Positions 29,201 to 42,357 of a DNA stretch of 64,000 nt are shown here, in pieces. The stretch is from the NCBI GenBank assembly GCA_023228045.1, contig JALOBY010000002.1:33522-97521 (forward strand), given 5' to 3'. The stretch's first letter is position 1. Every line of letters starts with the position of its first letter. A model generated the notes under the pieces. That model saw only the letters and a list, made by a program, of their open reading frames with translations, was not told the origin of the DNA and did no database searches. The translations under genes and the position numbers were made by a program. Origin of the DNA: Endomicrobiales bacterium. GTDB taxonomy: Bacteria; Elusimicrobiota; Endomicrobiia; Endomicrobiales; JALOBY01.

Positions 29201-30081
29201 AAATAATTATAACCGGTGTAACCGGTCTACTTGGCAACCAACTTGCTAAAACACTTATAAATAATCATAGCGTTATTGGTATATCCAAAAGTAACATCTC
29301 TCCAATTTGCAAAACAATTAATGTAGATATAACTGATGCGATAGCAACTTATAATGCTATTACAAAAGAAAATCCAGACATTGTAATTCATTGTGCTGCG
29401 CTATCAAATGTTGATGAGTGCGAAAGAAACCCGCAAGAGGCATATAAAATAAATGCGCTTGGAACAAGAAACATTGCCGTAAGCTGCCAGCGCTTTGACA
29501 CTAAACTGCTTTATATCTCAACTGATTATGTTTTCACAAGCCAAAATACAATTTCAGGTGGCTTTAATGAATTTGACACAACAAATCCATGCAACATTTA
29601 CGCGAAATCAAAACTTGCCGGTGAAAACTATGTAAAAGAACTACTTAATAAATTTTGGATTGTTCGTACCTCTTGGCTTTTTGGCAACGGCAAGGCAAAC
29701 TTTGTAACTCAATTTTTATCAAATATAAAAGATGGCAAGCCCTATAAAGCCGCAACCGATATGATAAGCAGTCCAACATCCGTATGCGAACTTTCAGAAG
29801 CTATATCCATCCTTATAAAAACTGATCTTTTTGGCACTTATCATTTATCTAATTCTGGTTTTGCGTCTCGTTATGAAATTGCGCTATATTTGGCAAAACT
29901 GTTTAAAGTGTCTGAAAATAAAATAACAAAAACTACCTTAAAAGAGCTTTCACTCCCGGCGAAGCGCCCAAACTTTTCAGGGTTAAATAATCTTGTATGG
30001 GCGTTAGAGGGCTTTAATAAATTATCAGCATGGCAAGATGCCATTGAAAATTTTGTATTTGAAAATGGGGTAAATAAATGA
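29197..30081 (+). CDS. rmlD: dTDP-4-dehydrorhamnose reductase
   Basis: 294 residues. IIITGVTGLLGNQLAKTL is the NAD(P)-binding loop; HCAALSNVDECERNPQEAYKIN and the catalytic LYISTDYVF...NIYAKSKLAGENYV (YxxxK) follow, then RTSWLFGNGKANFVTQFL. It reduces the 4-keto group to give dTDP-L-rhamnose. It overlaps rmlB by four bases and the UDP-glucose dehydrogenase gene by four, in a tightly packed operon. Confidence 0.9.
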   Translation: MKIIITGVTGLLGNQLAKTLINNHSVIGISKSNISPICKTINVDITDAIATYNAITKENPDIVIHCAALSNVDECERNPQEAYKINALGTRNIAVSCQRFDTKLLYISTDYVFTSQNTISGGFNEFDTTNPCNIYAKSKLAGENYVKELLNKFWIVRTSWLFGNGKANFVTQFLSNIKDGKPYKAATDMISSPTSVCELSEAISILIKTDLFGTYHLSNSGFASRYEIALYLAKLFKVSENKITKTTLKELSLPAKRPNFSGLNNLVWALEGFNKLSAWQDAIENFVFENGVNK

Positions 30082-31373
30082 GAAATATATGTGTTGTAGG
30101 CACTGGTTATGTAGGCCTTGTAACCGGAGCATGTCTTAGCGAACTTGGGCATAAAGTAACCTGCGTTGATAAAGACAAAATCAAAATAGCACTTCTTAAA
30201 AAAAATAAAATTCCAATTTATGAACCGGGTCTTTTAGAACTTGTGGTAAAAAATTCAAAAACAAAAAGATTGTCATTTACGACATCGTTAAAAGATGCCA
30301 TAAAAAAATCTGAAATAATATTTATAGCTGTTGGCACGCCACCAAACCCCGACGGATCAGCGGACCTTTCTTTTGTTGAGTCAGTTGCAAAAGAAATAGC
30401 TTTAAATATGAAAAGCTACAAGCTTATTGTAGATAAATCAACAGTGCCTGTAGAAACAGGCGACTGGGTTGAGCATACAATCAAACGCCTTCTAAAAAAG
30501 AATATTCCTTTTGATGTTGCATCAAACCCGGAGTTTTTGCGTGAAGGTTCGGCTGTTTATGACACATTTAACCCGGATAGAATTGTAATTGGCGTAAAAT
30601 CTAAGAAAGCAGAGCAGTTGTTCCGGGAAATATACTCACCACTTAAAGCAAATATATTAGTAACAGATATAAAAAGCGCGGAGATAATAAAACATGCGTC
30701 AAATTCATTCCTTGCAATGAAAATTTCGTTTATTAATGCCATTGCAAACATCTGTGACAAGGTTGGGGCCGATGTTTCAAAGGTGGCTCAGGGCATGGGG
30801 ATGGATAGAAGAATCGGAAAAGCATTTTTAAATGCAGGCATTGGCTTTGGTGGTTTTTGTTTTCCAAAAGATATTGAAGCTTTTTTGTGGATCTCTAAAA
30901 AAGTTGGGGTTGAATTTAAACTGCTAAAAGAAGTAAAAGAAATAAACGAGAAACAAAAAGAACTAATTGTAAAAAAAGTGGAAGAAGTGCTTTGGATACT
31001 TAAAGGTAAAACAATAGGCGTATTAGGGCTTGCTTTTAAACCAAATACCGATGATATGCGTTTTGCCCCATCAATAGACATTGTAAATATGCTCAAAGCG
31101 CATGGAGCAAAAATACAGGCATTTGACCCGGCGGCAATGCCCAAGGCAAAAGAATTTTTAAATGGAATAAAGTTTTGTAAAAATGCGTATGAAACGGCTA
31201 AAGGTGCAGATTGTTTGCTAATTGTTACCGAGTGGCAGGAGTTTAGCGAACTAGATCTGAATAAAATAAAAAAATTGCTCAAACACCCTATAATTATTGA
31301 CGGCAGAAATATATATGAACCTGCTATAATGAAAAAGTTGGGATTCACTTACAAGAGCATTGGGAGACCATAA
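30078..31373 (+). CDS. ugd: UDP-glucose 6-dehydrogenase
   Basis: 431 residues. [21 protein letters not shown] is the NAD site, [15 protein letters not shown] and STVPVETGD are family blocks, [13 protein letters not shown] marks the substrate site, and the catalytic Cys is in [16 protein letters not shown] near residue 258. [19 protein letters not shown] is the C-terminal domain signature. It oxidises UDP-glucose to UDP-glucuronate, the substrate of the next gene's decarboxylase. Confidence 0.95.
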   Translation: MRNICVVGTGYVGLVTGACLSELGHKVTCVDKDKIKIALLKKNKIPIYEPGLLELVVKNSKTKRLSFTTSLKDAIKKSEIIFIAVGTPPNPDGSADLSFVESVAKEIALNMKSYKLIVDKSTVPVETGDWVEHTIKRLLKKNIPFDVASNPEFLREGSAVYDTFNPDRIVIGVKSKKAEQLFREIYSPLKANILVTDIKSAEIIKHASNSFLAMKISFINAIANICDKVGADVSKVAQGMGMDRRIGKAFLNAGIGFGGFCFPKDIEAFLWISKKVGVEFKLLKEVKEINEKQKELIVKKVEEVLWILKGKTIGVLGLAFKPNTDDMRFAPSIDIVNMLKAHGAKIQAFDPAAMPKAKEFLNGIKFCKNAYETAKGADCLLIVTEWQEFSELDLNKIKKLLKHPIIIDGRNIYEPAIMKKLGFTYKSIGRP

Positions 31374-31374
31374 T

Positions 31375-32304
31375 ATGAAAATTGTTATTACCGGCGGGGC
31401 CGGTTTTATTGGCTCACATTTATGTGATTATTTTATCGCTAAGGGTCACTTTGTAACCGCGATAGATAACCTAATAACCGGAAGTTTAGAAAACATTGAG
31501 CATCTTTTTGGAAATGATAAATTCAATTTTTTAAAGTATGATGTCACCAATTACCTGAGTGTTTCAGGCAAGGTTGATGCTATACTTCATTTTGCCTCAC
31601 CTGCAAGCCCAATAGATTATCTGACACATCCGATTCCAACACTAAAAGTTGGTGCTCTTGGCACACACAAGGCACTTGGCTTGGCAAAAGATAAAAAAGC
31701 AATTTTTATGATTGCCTCAACCAGTGAAGTTTATGGCGATCCGCTTGTAAACCCGCAAAATGAAAGTTACTGGGGCAATGTTAACCCTGTAGGCCCTCGC
31801 AGTGTATATGATGAAGCAAAGCGCTTTGCAGAGGCAATGACCATGGCATATCACACCTATCATAAAATGCCTGTCAGAATTTTAAGAATATTTAACACCT
31901 ATGGACCAAGAATGCGCGCTCGAGACGGCAGAGCTGTGCCTGAGTTCATTAACCAGGCGTTAAGAAATAAACCCTTAAATGTATTTGGTAAAGGCACTCA
32001 AACCCGTTCTTTTGGTTATATATCAGATTTGGTAGATGGTATTTACAAGCTTTTATTATCTAACCACAACCAACCAGTAAACATTGGAAATCCGTCGGAA
32101 ATTACACTTAATGAACTTGCAAAAACAATTATAAAACTTACAAACAGCAAATCAAAAATTCTTTATAAACCATTACCGATTGACGATCCAAAAGTGCGCC
32201 GACCAGATATAAGCAAAGCAAAAAAAATACTAAAATGGGAGCCAAAAGTTGCCCTAAAAGATGGACTTAGAGAAACAATCAGCTACTTTAAAACAAAATT
32301 ATGA
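31375..32304 (+). CDS. UDP-glucuronate decarboxylase (UDP-xylose synthase)
   Basis: 309 residues from ATG 31375. [53 protein letters not shown] and [16 protein letters not shown] (YxxxK) follow the UXS pattern very closely; the HFASPASP block separates UXS from other SDR epimerases. Then [22 protein letters not shown]. It would make UDP-xylose from UDP-glucuronate. Its place next to ugd supports this. Confidence 0.92.
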   Translation: MKIVITGGAGFIGSHLCDYFIAKGHFVTAIDNLITGSLENIEHLFGNDKFNFLKYDVTNYLSVSGKVDAILHFASPASPIDYLTHPIPTLKVGALGTHKALGLAKDKKAIFMIASTSEVYGDPLVNPQNESYWGNVNPVGPRSVYDEAKRFAEAMTMAYHTYHKMPVRILRIFNTYGPRMRARDGRAVPEFINQALRNKPLNVFGKGTQTRSFGYISDLVDGIYKLLLSNHNQPVNIGNPSEITLNELAKTIIKLTNSKSKILYKPLPIDDPKVRRPDISKAKKILKWEPKVALKDGLRETISYFKTKL

Positions 32305-33416
32305 AAACAACTATTAAGCAGGTTCAGACAAAACAAGACTTTAAAACTTTCTTAGATTTTCAAAAAGAAATCTATAAAGAAGACAAATTCTGGGTACCAA
32401 TGCTATCTGAAGACCTTGAATTCACACTTGAAAAAAGCCCTTTTTGGGAGCATTCAAAAAAAGCCCTATTTCTTGCTTATGATGAAAAAAATAAGGTGGT
32501 TGGCAGGATTGCGGCTATAATTGACAGCAATTTTGTTTCGTTTCAAAGTCAAAATACAGGTTTTTTTGGTTTTTTTGAGTGTATTAACGATCAATCAGTT
32601 GCCAAAGCACTTATTGACTGTTCAAAAGAGTGGCTTAGAAAAAATGGCATGACAAAAATGCTCGGTCCAACAAACCCATCAACCAATGATGAATGTGGTT
32701 TTTTGTTTGAAGGTTATGGCTCAATGCCACGCATAATGATGCCATACAATCCATCCTATTACCATACACTAATGGAAAATTGTGGGCTTAGCAAAGCAAA
32801 AGATCTATTTGCCTTTGAAATGAATGTAAATAATGCGCCTGTTGAGCGATTAGAAAGAGTTGTTGAAATTGCAAACAAAAAAACCCCGGGCATAACTGTA
32901 AAAAAACTTAACCCTAAAAATTTTAAAGCAGAAATAGATAAAGCTATAGAAATTTATAACTCTGCATGGGAAAAAAACTGGGGTTTTGTACCATGGACAA
33001 CAAAAGAGTTTCAAACAATAGCTGGGCGTATGAAACCGCTTTTTTTGCCAGACACCACATTGATTGCGGAAATTAACAACAAAGCCATTGGAATGCTTAT
33101 TGCAGTACCCGACTATAACTTTGTATTGCATAAAATGAATGGCAAAATGTTTCCTTTTGGTTTCATTAAGTTTTTATACTATAAAACCAAAATCAAAGAT
33201 CTGCGTTTGATGATAATGGGAATTAAAAAGGAGTTCAGGCAAAGGGGAATAGAAGCAATAATGTACCTGGAAGCATTAAAAAATGCTCGTTTGCTCGGTT
33301 TTCAAAAGTGCGAGTTCTCATGGGTACTTGAAGACAATGTTATGACAACCCGAGCCGCTGAAATGATGGGTGGAAAGCTTTACAAAAAATATAGAGTATA
33401 TGAAACAAATATTTAA
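32301..33416 (+). CDS. GNAT-type acyltransferase, long two-domain form
   Basis: 371 residues, overlapping the previous gene by four bases (ATGA). The N-terminal half has [28 protein letters not shown] and [10 protein letters not shown]...[10 protein letters not shown]...[23 protein letters not shown] segments, the pattern of YghO-type GNAT proteins; the C-terminal half holds a second GNAT-like stretch with the [20 protein letters not shown] acetyl-CoA loop region. The substrate is unknown. Being the last gene of the sugar cluster, modification of a sugar or lipid is a guess. Confidence 0.7.
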   Translation: MKTTIKQVQTKQDFKTFLDFQKEIYKEDKFWVPMLSEDLEFTLEKSPFWEHSKKALFLAYDEKNKVVGRIAAIIDSNFVSFQSQNTGFFGFFECINDQSVAKALIDCSKEWLRKNGMTKMLGPTNPSTNDECGFLFEGYGSMPRIMMPYNPSYYHTLMENCGLSKAKDLFAFEMNVNNAPVERLERVVEIANKKTPGITVKKLNPKNFKAEIDKAIEIYNSAWEKNWGFVPWTTKEFQTIAGRMKPLFLPDTTLIAEINNKAIGMLIAVPDYNFVLHKMNGKMFPFGFIKFLYYKTKIKDLRLMIMGIKKEFRQRGIEAIMYLEALKNARLLGFQKCEFSWVLEDNVMTTRAAEMMGGKLYKKYRVYETNI

Positions 33417-33470
33417 CCCAAATCTAGCATCCTATTGCAAAATCTGGGTTTACTAATGGAGGAAAGTAAA

Positions 33471-33842
33471 ATGGCCACAAAAAAAGCATCTGCAAAAAAG
33501 ACCACAGCAACAGAACTCAGTAGTCGCAAAACTTTGGCAGAAAAAAAATTAGTTGTTGAGCCAAAAGGTATTAGTGGGGCATATGTTGTAATTGATTTTC
33601 CTATTGAGTCAGAATTAATTTGCGCAAACCACTATGCCCTCAGAATTGGTTCTTCAAGCCATGGTTATGCCGAAGTTTCGCTAAATAATGGAAAGTGGCT
33701 GCCAACAAGAAAGAGTGCCGGTTACTGGTGGTTCGACCTATTTAACTTAAGCACTGGTCAGCACACAATTACTGCCCGTTTATGCGACAAATCCGGCTCA
33801 ACAATTGCTAAATCAATAACCAGGAACTTTACAGCTAAATAA
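33471..33842 (+). CDS. Small Ig-like/beta-sandwich protein with Lys-Ala-Thr-rich N-terminus
   Basis: 123 residues from ATG 33471, which has GGAGG at 33459-33463; in-frame starts further upstream lack an SD. The first 35 residues are Lys/Ala/Thr-rich and histone-tail-like (ATKKASAKKTTATELSS). The rest reads as one beta-sandwich: AYVVIDFPIES, ALRIGSSSHGYAEVSLNNG, AGYWWFDLFNLSTGQHTITARLCDKSGS. No signal peptide, so probably cytoplasmic or nucleoid-associated. It resembles starch-binding or Ig-like modules only in general shape. Function not recognised. Confidence 0.6.
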   Translation: MATKKASAKKTTATELSSRKTLAEKKLVVEPKGISGAYVVIDFPIESELICANHYALRIGSSSHGYAEVSLNNGKWLPTRKSAGYWWFDLFNLSTGQHTITARLCDKSGSTIAKSITRNFTAK

Positions 33843-33909
33843 GTCTTTTTAAACAAAAACTAAAATAATAACTTCTACGGCTTAATTTTGATTACAGGAT
33901 CTTTTAATT

Positions 33910-37358
<3,449 letters not shown>

Positions 37359-37368
<10 letters not shown>

Positions 37369-38003
37369 CACACATTCTTAAATCTAAAAAACCATATTTT
37401 GAGATTGAAATTAATAATGGCGAAAAAAAAATTAAAACAACTTTAGATGTCATTTCCTTGCTTAATTTAAACAAAGGCAAGCAAATATCAGCTAGTGAAC
37501 TGAAAATAATTGAAAAAGAAGCAAACATAAGTTTAGCCAAACTCTTAGCCATTAAAACTGTTTCAAAAAAACAAGTAAGCGAGCATGAACTAACACAAAA
37601 ATTAAGCAATGCGAATATAAATGAAAGGGAACTTTCAAAAATTAAAAGTCGCTTAAAAGAACTAGGGTTTTTAAACGATAGCCAATACGCAAAAGAAGCC
37701 TATGCACTCTTGTTGGAAAAAGGGAAAGGCCCAGAATTTATTGACAATTATCTTAGCCAAAAAGGAATAGACACCGAAATAATTAAAAACGCAAAACAAA
37801 ATACTATTTTAAATGATAACCAGCAAATTAAACAAATAAAAACGCTAATTAAAAAGAAATTTAATTTTAGCAAGTATGATTTTGCCAAACTTCTCGCATT
37901 TTTCTTAAGAAAAGGTTTTAGTGAAGATTTAATTATAAAAGCCCTGAAAGAATTGGGCATTACTGGAGATGAAAATTATGCAGATCAAACAAGCACTTAT
38001 TAG
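37359..38003 (+). CDS. recX: RecX-family regulatory protein
   Basis: 214 residues. The C-terminal half shows the RecX three-helix repeats: SEHELTQKLSNANINERELSKIKSRLKELGFLNDSQYAKE, then KGPEFIDNYLSQKGI, then FAKLLAFFLRKGFSEDLIIKAL. RecX proteins limit RecA filament growth. The N-terminal 60 residues are less conserved. No recA is in this window. The gene overlaps purH by 26 bases if purH starts at 37978. Confidence 0.8.
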
Positions 38004-39537
38004 TGTTTACGACAAAACTGGTGTTTTAGAATTTGCAAAAAGTCTTTCGGAAATGGGAGTAAAAATAATTTCCAGCGGCGGCACAGCAAAAACGCTTAAA
38101 AATGGCGGCGTAGATTGTGTAGAAATTTCAGAAGTAACCGGTTTTCCTGAAATACTTGATGGGCGTGTTAAAACATTAAACCCAAAAATTCATGGCGGCA
38201 TACTTGCAAAACGCTCCGATGCAAAACACCTTCAAGAATTGAAAAAACACGGCATAGAAGGTATAGACATTGTTGTTGTAAATTTATATCCGTTTGAAGA
38301 CACCTGCGCAAAATATTATAAAGAAAACTCAAAAGAAATCACATCGGAAATTATTGAAAACATAGATATTGGCGGCGTAGCATTGCTTAGAGCGGCGGCA
38401 AAAAACTTTAATGATGTTATAGTAGTTTGTGAAAATGCCGACTTTGCCCAAGTGCTTGAAGTTATTAAAAGTGGCAACATTGAAACAGCGTTCAAAGCAA
38501 AACTTGCCGCAAAAGCATTTCGCCACACCGCATATTATGACTCACTTATCTCAAACTACTTTACCAATGAAAAATTTACTGAAAAAACCACAATACCGCT
38601 TAAGCTTATTTCCGGCCTGCGCTATGGTGAAAACCCACATCAAAGCGCCTCGCTGTACAAACTTGCATGCGCCGATACATCAAAAGCGGTAGCAAGTGCG
38701 ATACAACTGCAAGGCAAAGAACTTTCATATAATAATTACTTGGATATGGACTCAGCATGGAAGCTAACAAACGAATTTAGCGAGCCAACCTGCGCAATTA
38801 TAAAGCATAATAACCCATGCGGCTGTGCAAGCGCAAAAGATGCATATAACGCCTACCTTGCGGCTTATGAATGCGACAAAACAAGTGCCTTCGGCGGAAT
38901 ACTTGCCTTTAATGTTCCTGTAGACCAACAAACAGCAATTGAAACATCAAAAATATTTACCGAGTGTATTATTGCTCCGGTTTTCTCAGACAAAGCAATA
39001 GAAATTTTTGCCAAAAAGAAAAATCTAAGAATTTTAACACTGCCATTACCCGATAAAAAAACACCCGCCCTTGAGTTTAGGCAAATTTCAGGTGGTATGC
39101 TCGTTCAAGATATGGATACACTTGTAAGCAACGAGCTTAAGTGCGTAACAACCCGCCAACCAAATGCAAATGAATTAGAGGCTCTAAAGTTTGCCTGGCT
39201 GGTATGCAAAAATGTTAAATCAAACACCATTGTGCTGAGTCGTGGAAAAAGAACTCTTGGCATTGGGGCCGGACAGATGAGCAGAATTGATTCGCTAAAC
39301 ATCGCAGCCGCAAAAATGAAAGCCGTTAAGTGCGAACTTAACGAAAGCACTTTTCCGCTTGTAATGGCATCAGATGCTTTTTTCCCGTTTCCAGATGTGG
39401 TAGAAATGGCGGCAAAAATTGGGGTTAAAGCAATTATCCACCCAGGCGGCTCTATAAAAGATGCTGACTCTATTGAAGCAGCAAACAAACATGGCATAGC
39501 AATGGTACTAACAGGCACAAGGCACTTTAGACATTAA
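37978..39537 (+). CDS. purH: Bifunctional AICAR transformylase/IMP cyclohydrolase
   Basis: 519 residues, the normal size. Start at ATG 37978 (MQIKQALISVYDKTGVLEFA) matches the family; GGAG at about 37963-37966 is well spaced. The N-terminal MGS-like IMP cyclohydrolase domain (SSGGTAKTLKNGG, SEVTGFPEILDGRVKTLNPKIHGG) is followed by the transformylase domain (LRYGENPHQSASLYK, IKHNNPCGCASA with the catalytic Lys-His, and a C-terminal HPGGSIKDADSIEAANKHGIAMVLTGTRHFRH). It carries out the last two steps of IMP synthesis. Confidence 0.97.
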   Translation: MQIKQALISVYDKTGVLEFAKSLSEMGVKIISSGGTAKTLKNGGVDCVEISEVTGFPEILDGRVKTLNPKIHGGILAKRSDAKHLQELKKHGIEGIDIVVVNLYPFEDTCAKYYKENSKEITSEIIENIDIGGVALLRAAAKNFNDVIVVCENADFAQVLEVIKSGNIETAFKAKLAAKAFRHTAYYDSLISNYFTNEKFTEKTTIPLKLISGLRYGENPHQSASLYKLACADTSKAVASAIQLQGKELSYNNYLDMDSAWKLTNEFSEPTCAIIKHNNPCGCASAKDAYNAYLAAYECDKTSAFGGILAFNVPVDQQTAIETSKIFTECIIAPVFSDKAIEIFAKKKNLRILTLPLPDKKTPALEFRQISGGMLVQDMDTLVSNELKCVTTRQPNANELEALKFAWLVCKNVKSNTIVLSRGKRTLGIGAGQMSRIDSLNIAAAKMKAVKCELNESTFPLVMASDAFFPFPDVVEMAAKIGVKAIIHPGGSIKDADSIEAANKHGIAMVLTGTRHFRH

Positions 39538-39596
39538 TAACAAAACTCTCTTAAAACGCCTCAAAATAACGCAATTAAGCACACGAAAAACTAACA

Positions 39597-41327
39597 ATGT
39601 CTACGAATAAAGAATTAGCAAAAATATTTTTAGGAATATCTGAGCTTTTGGCGCTTGATGGCGAAAGTATTTTTAAAATTCGTGCATACGAGCACGCGGC
39701 ACAATTGTTAGACACTTTAACGCTTAGTGTGCAAGAGCTTGCGGCAAATGGCAGACTTTTAGAACTTCCCGGAATTGGCAAAAGCATAGCAGAAAAAATA
39801 ACCGAATACCTTTCAAGCGGCAAAATTGAGTTCTACGACGAACTAAAAACCCGCTTCCCTGACAGTATTTTAGAGATAATGGCATTAGAGGGCGTAGGCC
39901 CAAAAAGAGCAATTTTGCTGAAAGATGGGCTGGGTATAACCACATTAGAACAGCTTAAAAGCGCTGCAGAGCAAAATAAAATAAGTACGCTTGATGGTTT
40001 TGGACAAAAGAGCCAGCAAAACATACTGCAAAGCATTGCAAACCACAAAAAATACTCAGGACGCACATTACTCTCCTATGCGCTTGAAAATGCCGAAAAC
40101 CTCCTATCAATAATTAAGCAAAATCCAAAAGTTTTAGAAATATCCATCGCCGGCTCTTTACGCAGATACAAGGAAACCATAGGCGATATAGATATTCTTT
40201 GTTCCGTAAAAATCGGTTCTGAAGAAGAAATAATAAATCTATTTACAAACCTACCAGAGGTTCAGACCGTAATTGTCAAAGGCACAAAAAAAACATCAGT
40301 AAAACTTGTAAGCGACATACAAGTAGATTTGCGCGTTGTACCACAAACTTCCTTTGCTACCGCTCTTCAATATTTTACAGGTTCAAAAGAACACAATGTT
40401 GTTTTACGCGAAAGAGCAAACAAACTCGGACTTACACTAAATGAATATGGACTCTATAAACTCACTGATAAAAACACACCATTACCTTGTGCCAGCGAAA
40501 AAGATATTTACAAGACGCTTAAAATGCAGTATATTCCGCCGCCATTGCGCGAAAACCGCGGAGAAATAGAATCCGCATTAGAAAATAAACTTCCACAACT
40601 ACTCAAGCTTACCGATATTCTTGGCGACACACACGCACACACAACTTACAGCGATGGGGAAAGTACAATAGAGGAAATAGCACAAAAAGCCCAAAAACTA
40701 GATTATCAATGGATAGTGCTTGCAGATCACTCAATATCGCTAAAAGTTGCAAACGGCTTAGACATAAAGAAACTTGAAAGAAAAATTGATGAGATAAAAG
40801 AGTTTAACCGAGGAAATTCAAAAGTAAAAGTTCTTTGCGGCAGTGAAGTTGATATTCTCTCAGATGGTACATTAGACTACCCCAATGAAGTATTAAAAAA
40901 GTTGGACTTTGTAGTTGCGGCAATTCATACAGGTTTTAAACAAAGCTCAGAACAAATAACTAATAGAATAATTTCAGCTATAAAAAACCCTTTCGTGCAC
41001 TGCATTGCCCATCCCACAGGCCGTTTAATCAATAAACGCGAACCATACGCGTTAGATATTGAAAAAGTTATTAATGAAGCACATACAAACAAAAAAATGT
41101 TAGAAATAAACTGCTACCCCGACCGTTTAGACCTTTGTGACATACACTCAAAACGCGCAAAAGAAGTTGGGGTAATGCTTGCCCTTGGTTCCGACTCACA
41201 TAGCGCTGATGAGCTAACCAATATGAGTTATGGTGTTTATACAGCACAACGAGGGTGGATTTCTAAAGACAATGTCATAAACTCAAAAACATACAGCGAA
41301 CTTTTGGAGTACTTAAATGGTTGTTGA
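39597..41327 (+). CDS. polX: DNA polymerase X with C-terminal PHP exonuclease domain
   Basis: 576 residues. Order: N-terminal 8-kDa-like domain with HhH motifs (ELPGIGKSIAEKI, LEGVGPKRAILL), nucleotidyltransferase palm (SIAGSLRRYKETIGDIDILCS, with the catalytic DxD, around residues 182-202), thumb region (FATALQYFTGSKEHNVVLRERA), then the PHP domain (GDTHAHTTYSDGESTIEEIA, ADHS, GSEVDIL, VAAIHTGF, HCIAHPTGR, LALGSDSHS). Bacterial PolX fills short gaps in base-excision repair and the PHP part is a 3'-5' exonuclease. No SD is evident before the ATG. Confidence 0.93.
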   Translation: MSTNKELAKIFLGISELLALDGESIFKIRAYEHAAQLLDTLTLSVQELAANGRLLELPGIGKSIAEKITEYLSSGKIEFYDELKTRFPDSILEIMALEGVGPKRAILLKDGLGITTLEQLKSAAEQNKISTLDGFGQKSQQNILQSIANHKKYSGRTLLSYALENAENLLSIIKQNPKVLEISIAGSLRRYKETIGDIDILCSVKIGSEEEIINLFTNLPEVQTVIVKGTKKTSVKLVSDIQVDLRVVPQTSFATALQYFTGSKEHNVVLRERANKLGLTLNEYGLYKLTDKNTPLPCASEKDIYKTLKMQYIPPPLRENRGEIESALENKLPQLLKLTDILGDTHAHTTYSDGESTIEEIAQKAQKLDYQWIVLADHSISLKVANGLDIKKLERKIDEIKEFNRGNSKVKVLCGSEVDILSDGTLDYPNEVLKKLDFVVAAIHTGFKQSSEQITNRIISAIKNPFVHCIAHPTGRLINKREPYALDIEKVINEAHTNKKMLEINCYPDRLDLCDIHSKRAKEVGVMLALGSDSHSADELTNMSYGVYTAQRGWISKDNVINSKTYSELLEYLNGC

Positions 41328-42171
41328 AGTTAAACTTCCCAAAAAACGAATAAATCTTGCAGAACTTCAGAATATAAAAGCCCTGCTTAGCAAGAATTCT
41401 TTGCACACAGTATGCCAAAGCGCGTTATGCCCAAACATTGGAGAATGTTTCAAGCGCAAAACTGCAAGTTTTTTAATAGCTGGTAATTCCTGTACAAGAA
41501 ACTGTTCGTTCTGCGCAATAGACAACAATAAACCAAATGCATTAGATGAAAAGGAACCACAAAAAATAGCAGACACCCTAAAAGAGTTGAACTTAAATTT
41601 TGTCGTAATAACATCCGTCACAAGAGACGATTTGCCCGACGGCGGGGCACAACACTTTATAAACACAATTACAGCCATAAAAAAAACTCTGCCAGAGTGC
41701 AAAGTGGAAGTTCTTGTCCCTGATTTTAAGGGTGATATCAATGCAATAAAAACCGTCTGCAATGCAAACCCTGATGTTTTTGCGCATAATATAGAAACTG
41801 TAGAACGCCTATACCCTCATTTGCGCTCAATGGCAAATTATAAGCGTTCCTTAAAAGTTTTACAAACTGCAAAAGAACTTGGTTGTTTAGTTAAATCGGG
41901 CATAATGCTTGGGCTTGGGGAAACTGCTAAGGAAGTGTTAACCACATTAACAGACCTAAAAAATGCAGGATGTGAAATTGTAACAATCGGCCAATACTAC
42001 CCGCCACAAAAAACAAGTTACCCTGTAAAAGAAAAAATATCCGATGAACAATTCGTACACTATAAAGATATGGCACTTCAAATTGGTTTTAAATCATGCG
42101 CAAGCGGCACATTTGTCAGAAGCTCTTATTTTGCGGAAACAAGTTACAAAATTGCTACTAACCCTAAGTAA
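41317..42171 (+). CDS. lipA: Lipoyl synthase
   Basis: 284 residues, standard. Auxiliary cluster motif CQSALCPNIGEC (Cys about 33, 38, 44), radical SAM cluster CTRNCSFC (CxxxCxxC), then VVITSVTRDDLPDGGAQHF, and the C-terminal RSSYFAE (family RxSY). It inserts two sulfurs into octanoyl groups on lipoyl domains. ATG 41317 overlaps polX by 11 bases. The lipoate-using enzyme complexes are not in this window. Confidence 0.96.
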   Translation: MVVEVKLPKKRINLAELQNIKALLSKNSLHTVCQSALCPNIGECFKRKTASFLIAGNSCTRNCSFCAIDNNKPNALDEKEPQKIADTLKELNLNFVVITSVTRDDLPDGGAQHFINTITAIKKTLPECKVEVLVPDFKGDINAIKTVCNANPDVFAHNIETVERLYPHLRSMANYKRSLKVLQTAKELGCLVKSGIMLGLGETAKEVLTTLTDLKNAGCEIVTIGQYYPPQKTSYPVKEKISDEQFVHYKDMALQIGFKSCASGTFVRSSYFAETSYKIATNPK

Positions 42172-42357
42172 TTTATGCAATAAATTATTATACACCTCAA
42201 CTGCTATAAAAGAATTAAAAAATAAAACATTCAAGTAATTTTGTATAATATAAACAATATATTCCTAAACAAAATATGTTGTTTTTAGCTTAATTGCATT
42301 TAGCTACTAAATACTAAAAAATATATAAATAGAATAGCAACAAGGGAAACTAAAAAA
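42172..42357. other. AT-rich intergenic stretch before alaS
   Basis: 186 bp very rich in A/T. A TATAAT with an upstream TTTTG (about 42242-42249) could be a promoter. A small frame (42044-42238) overlapping lipA is a shadow. No RNA or riboswitch (such as a T-box) was recognised, although this region precedes a tRNA synthetase. Confidence 0.4.

Noticed and set aside
42172..42357. T-box leader for alaS
   Set aside because: No AGGGUGGNACCGCG-type core or terminator hairpin is present.
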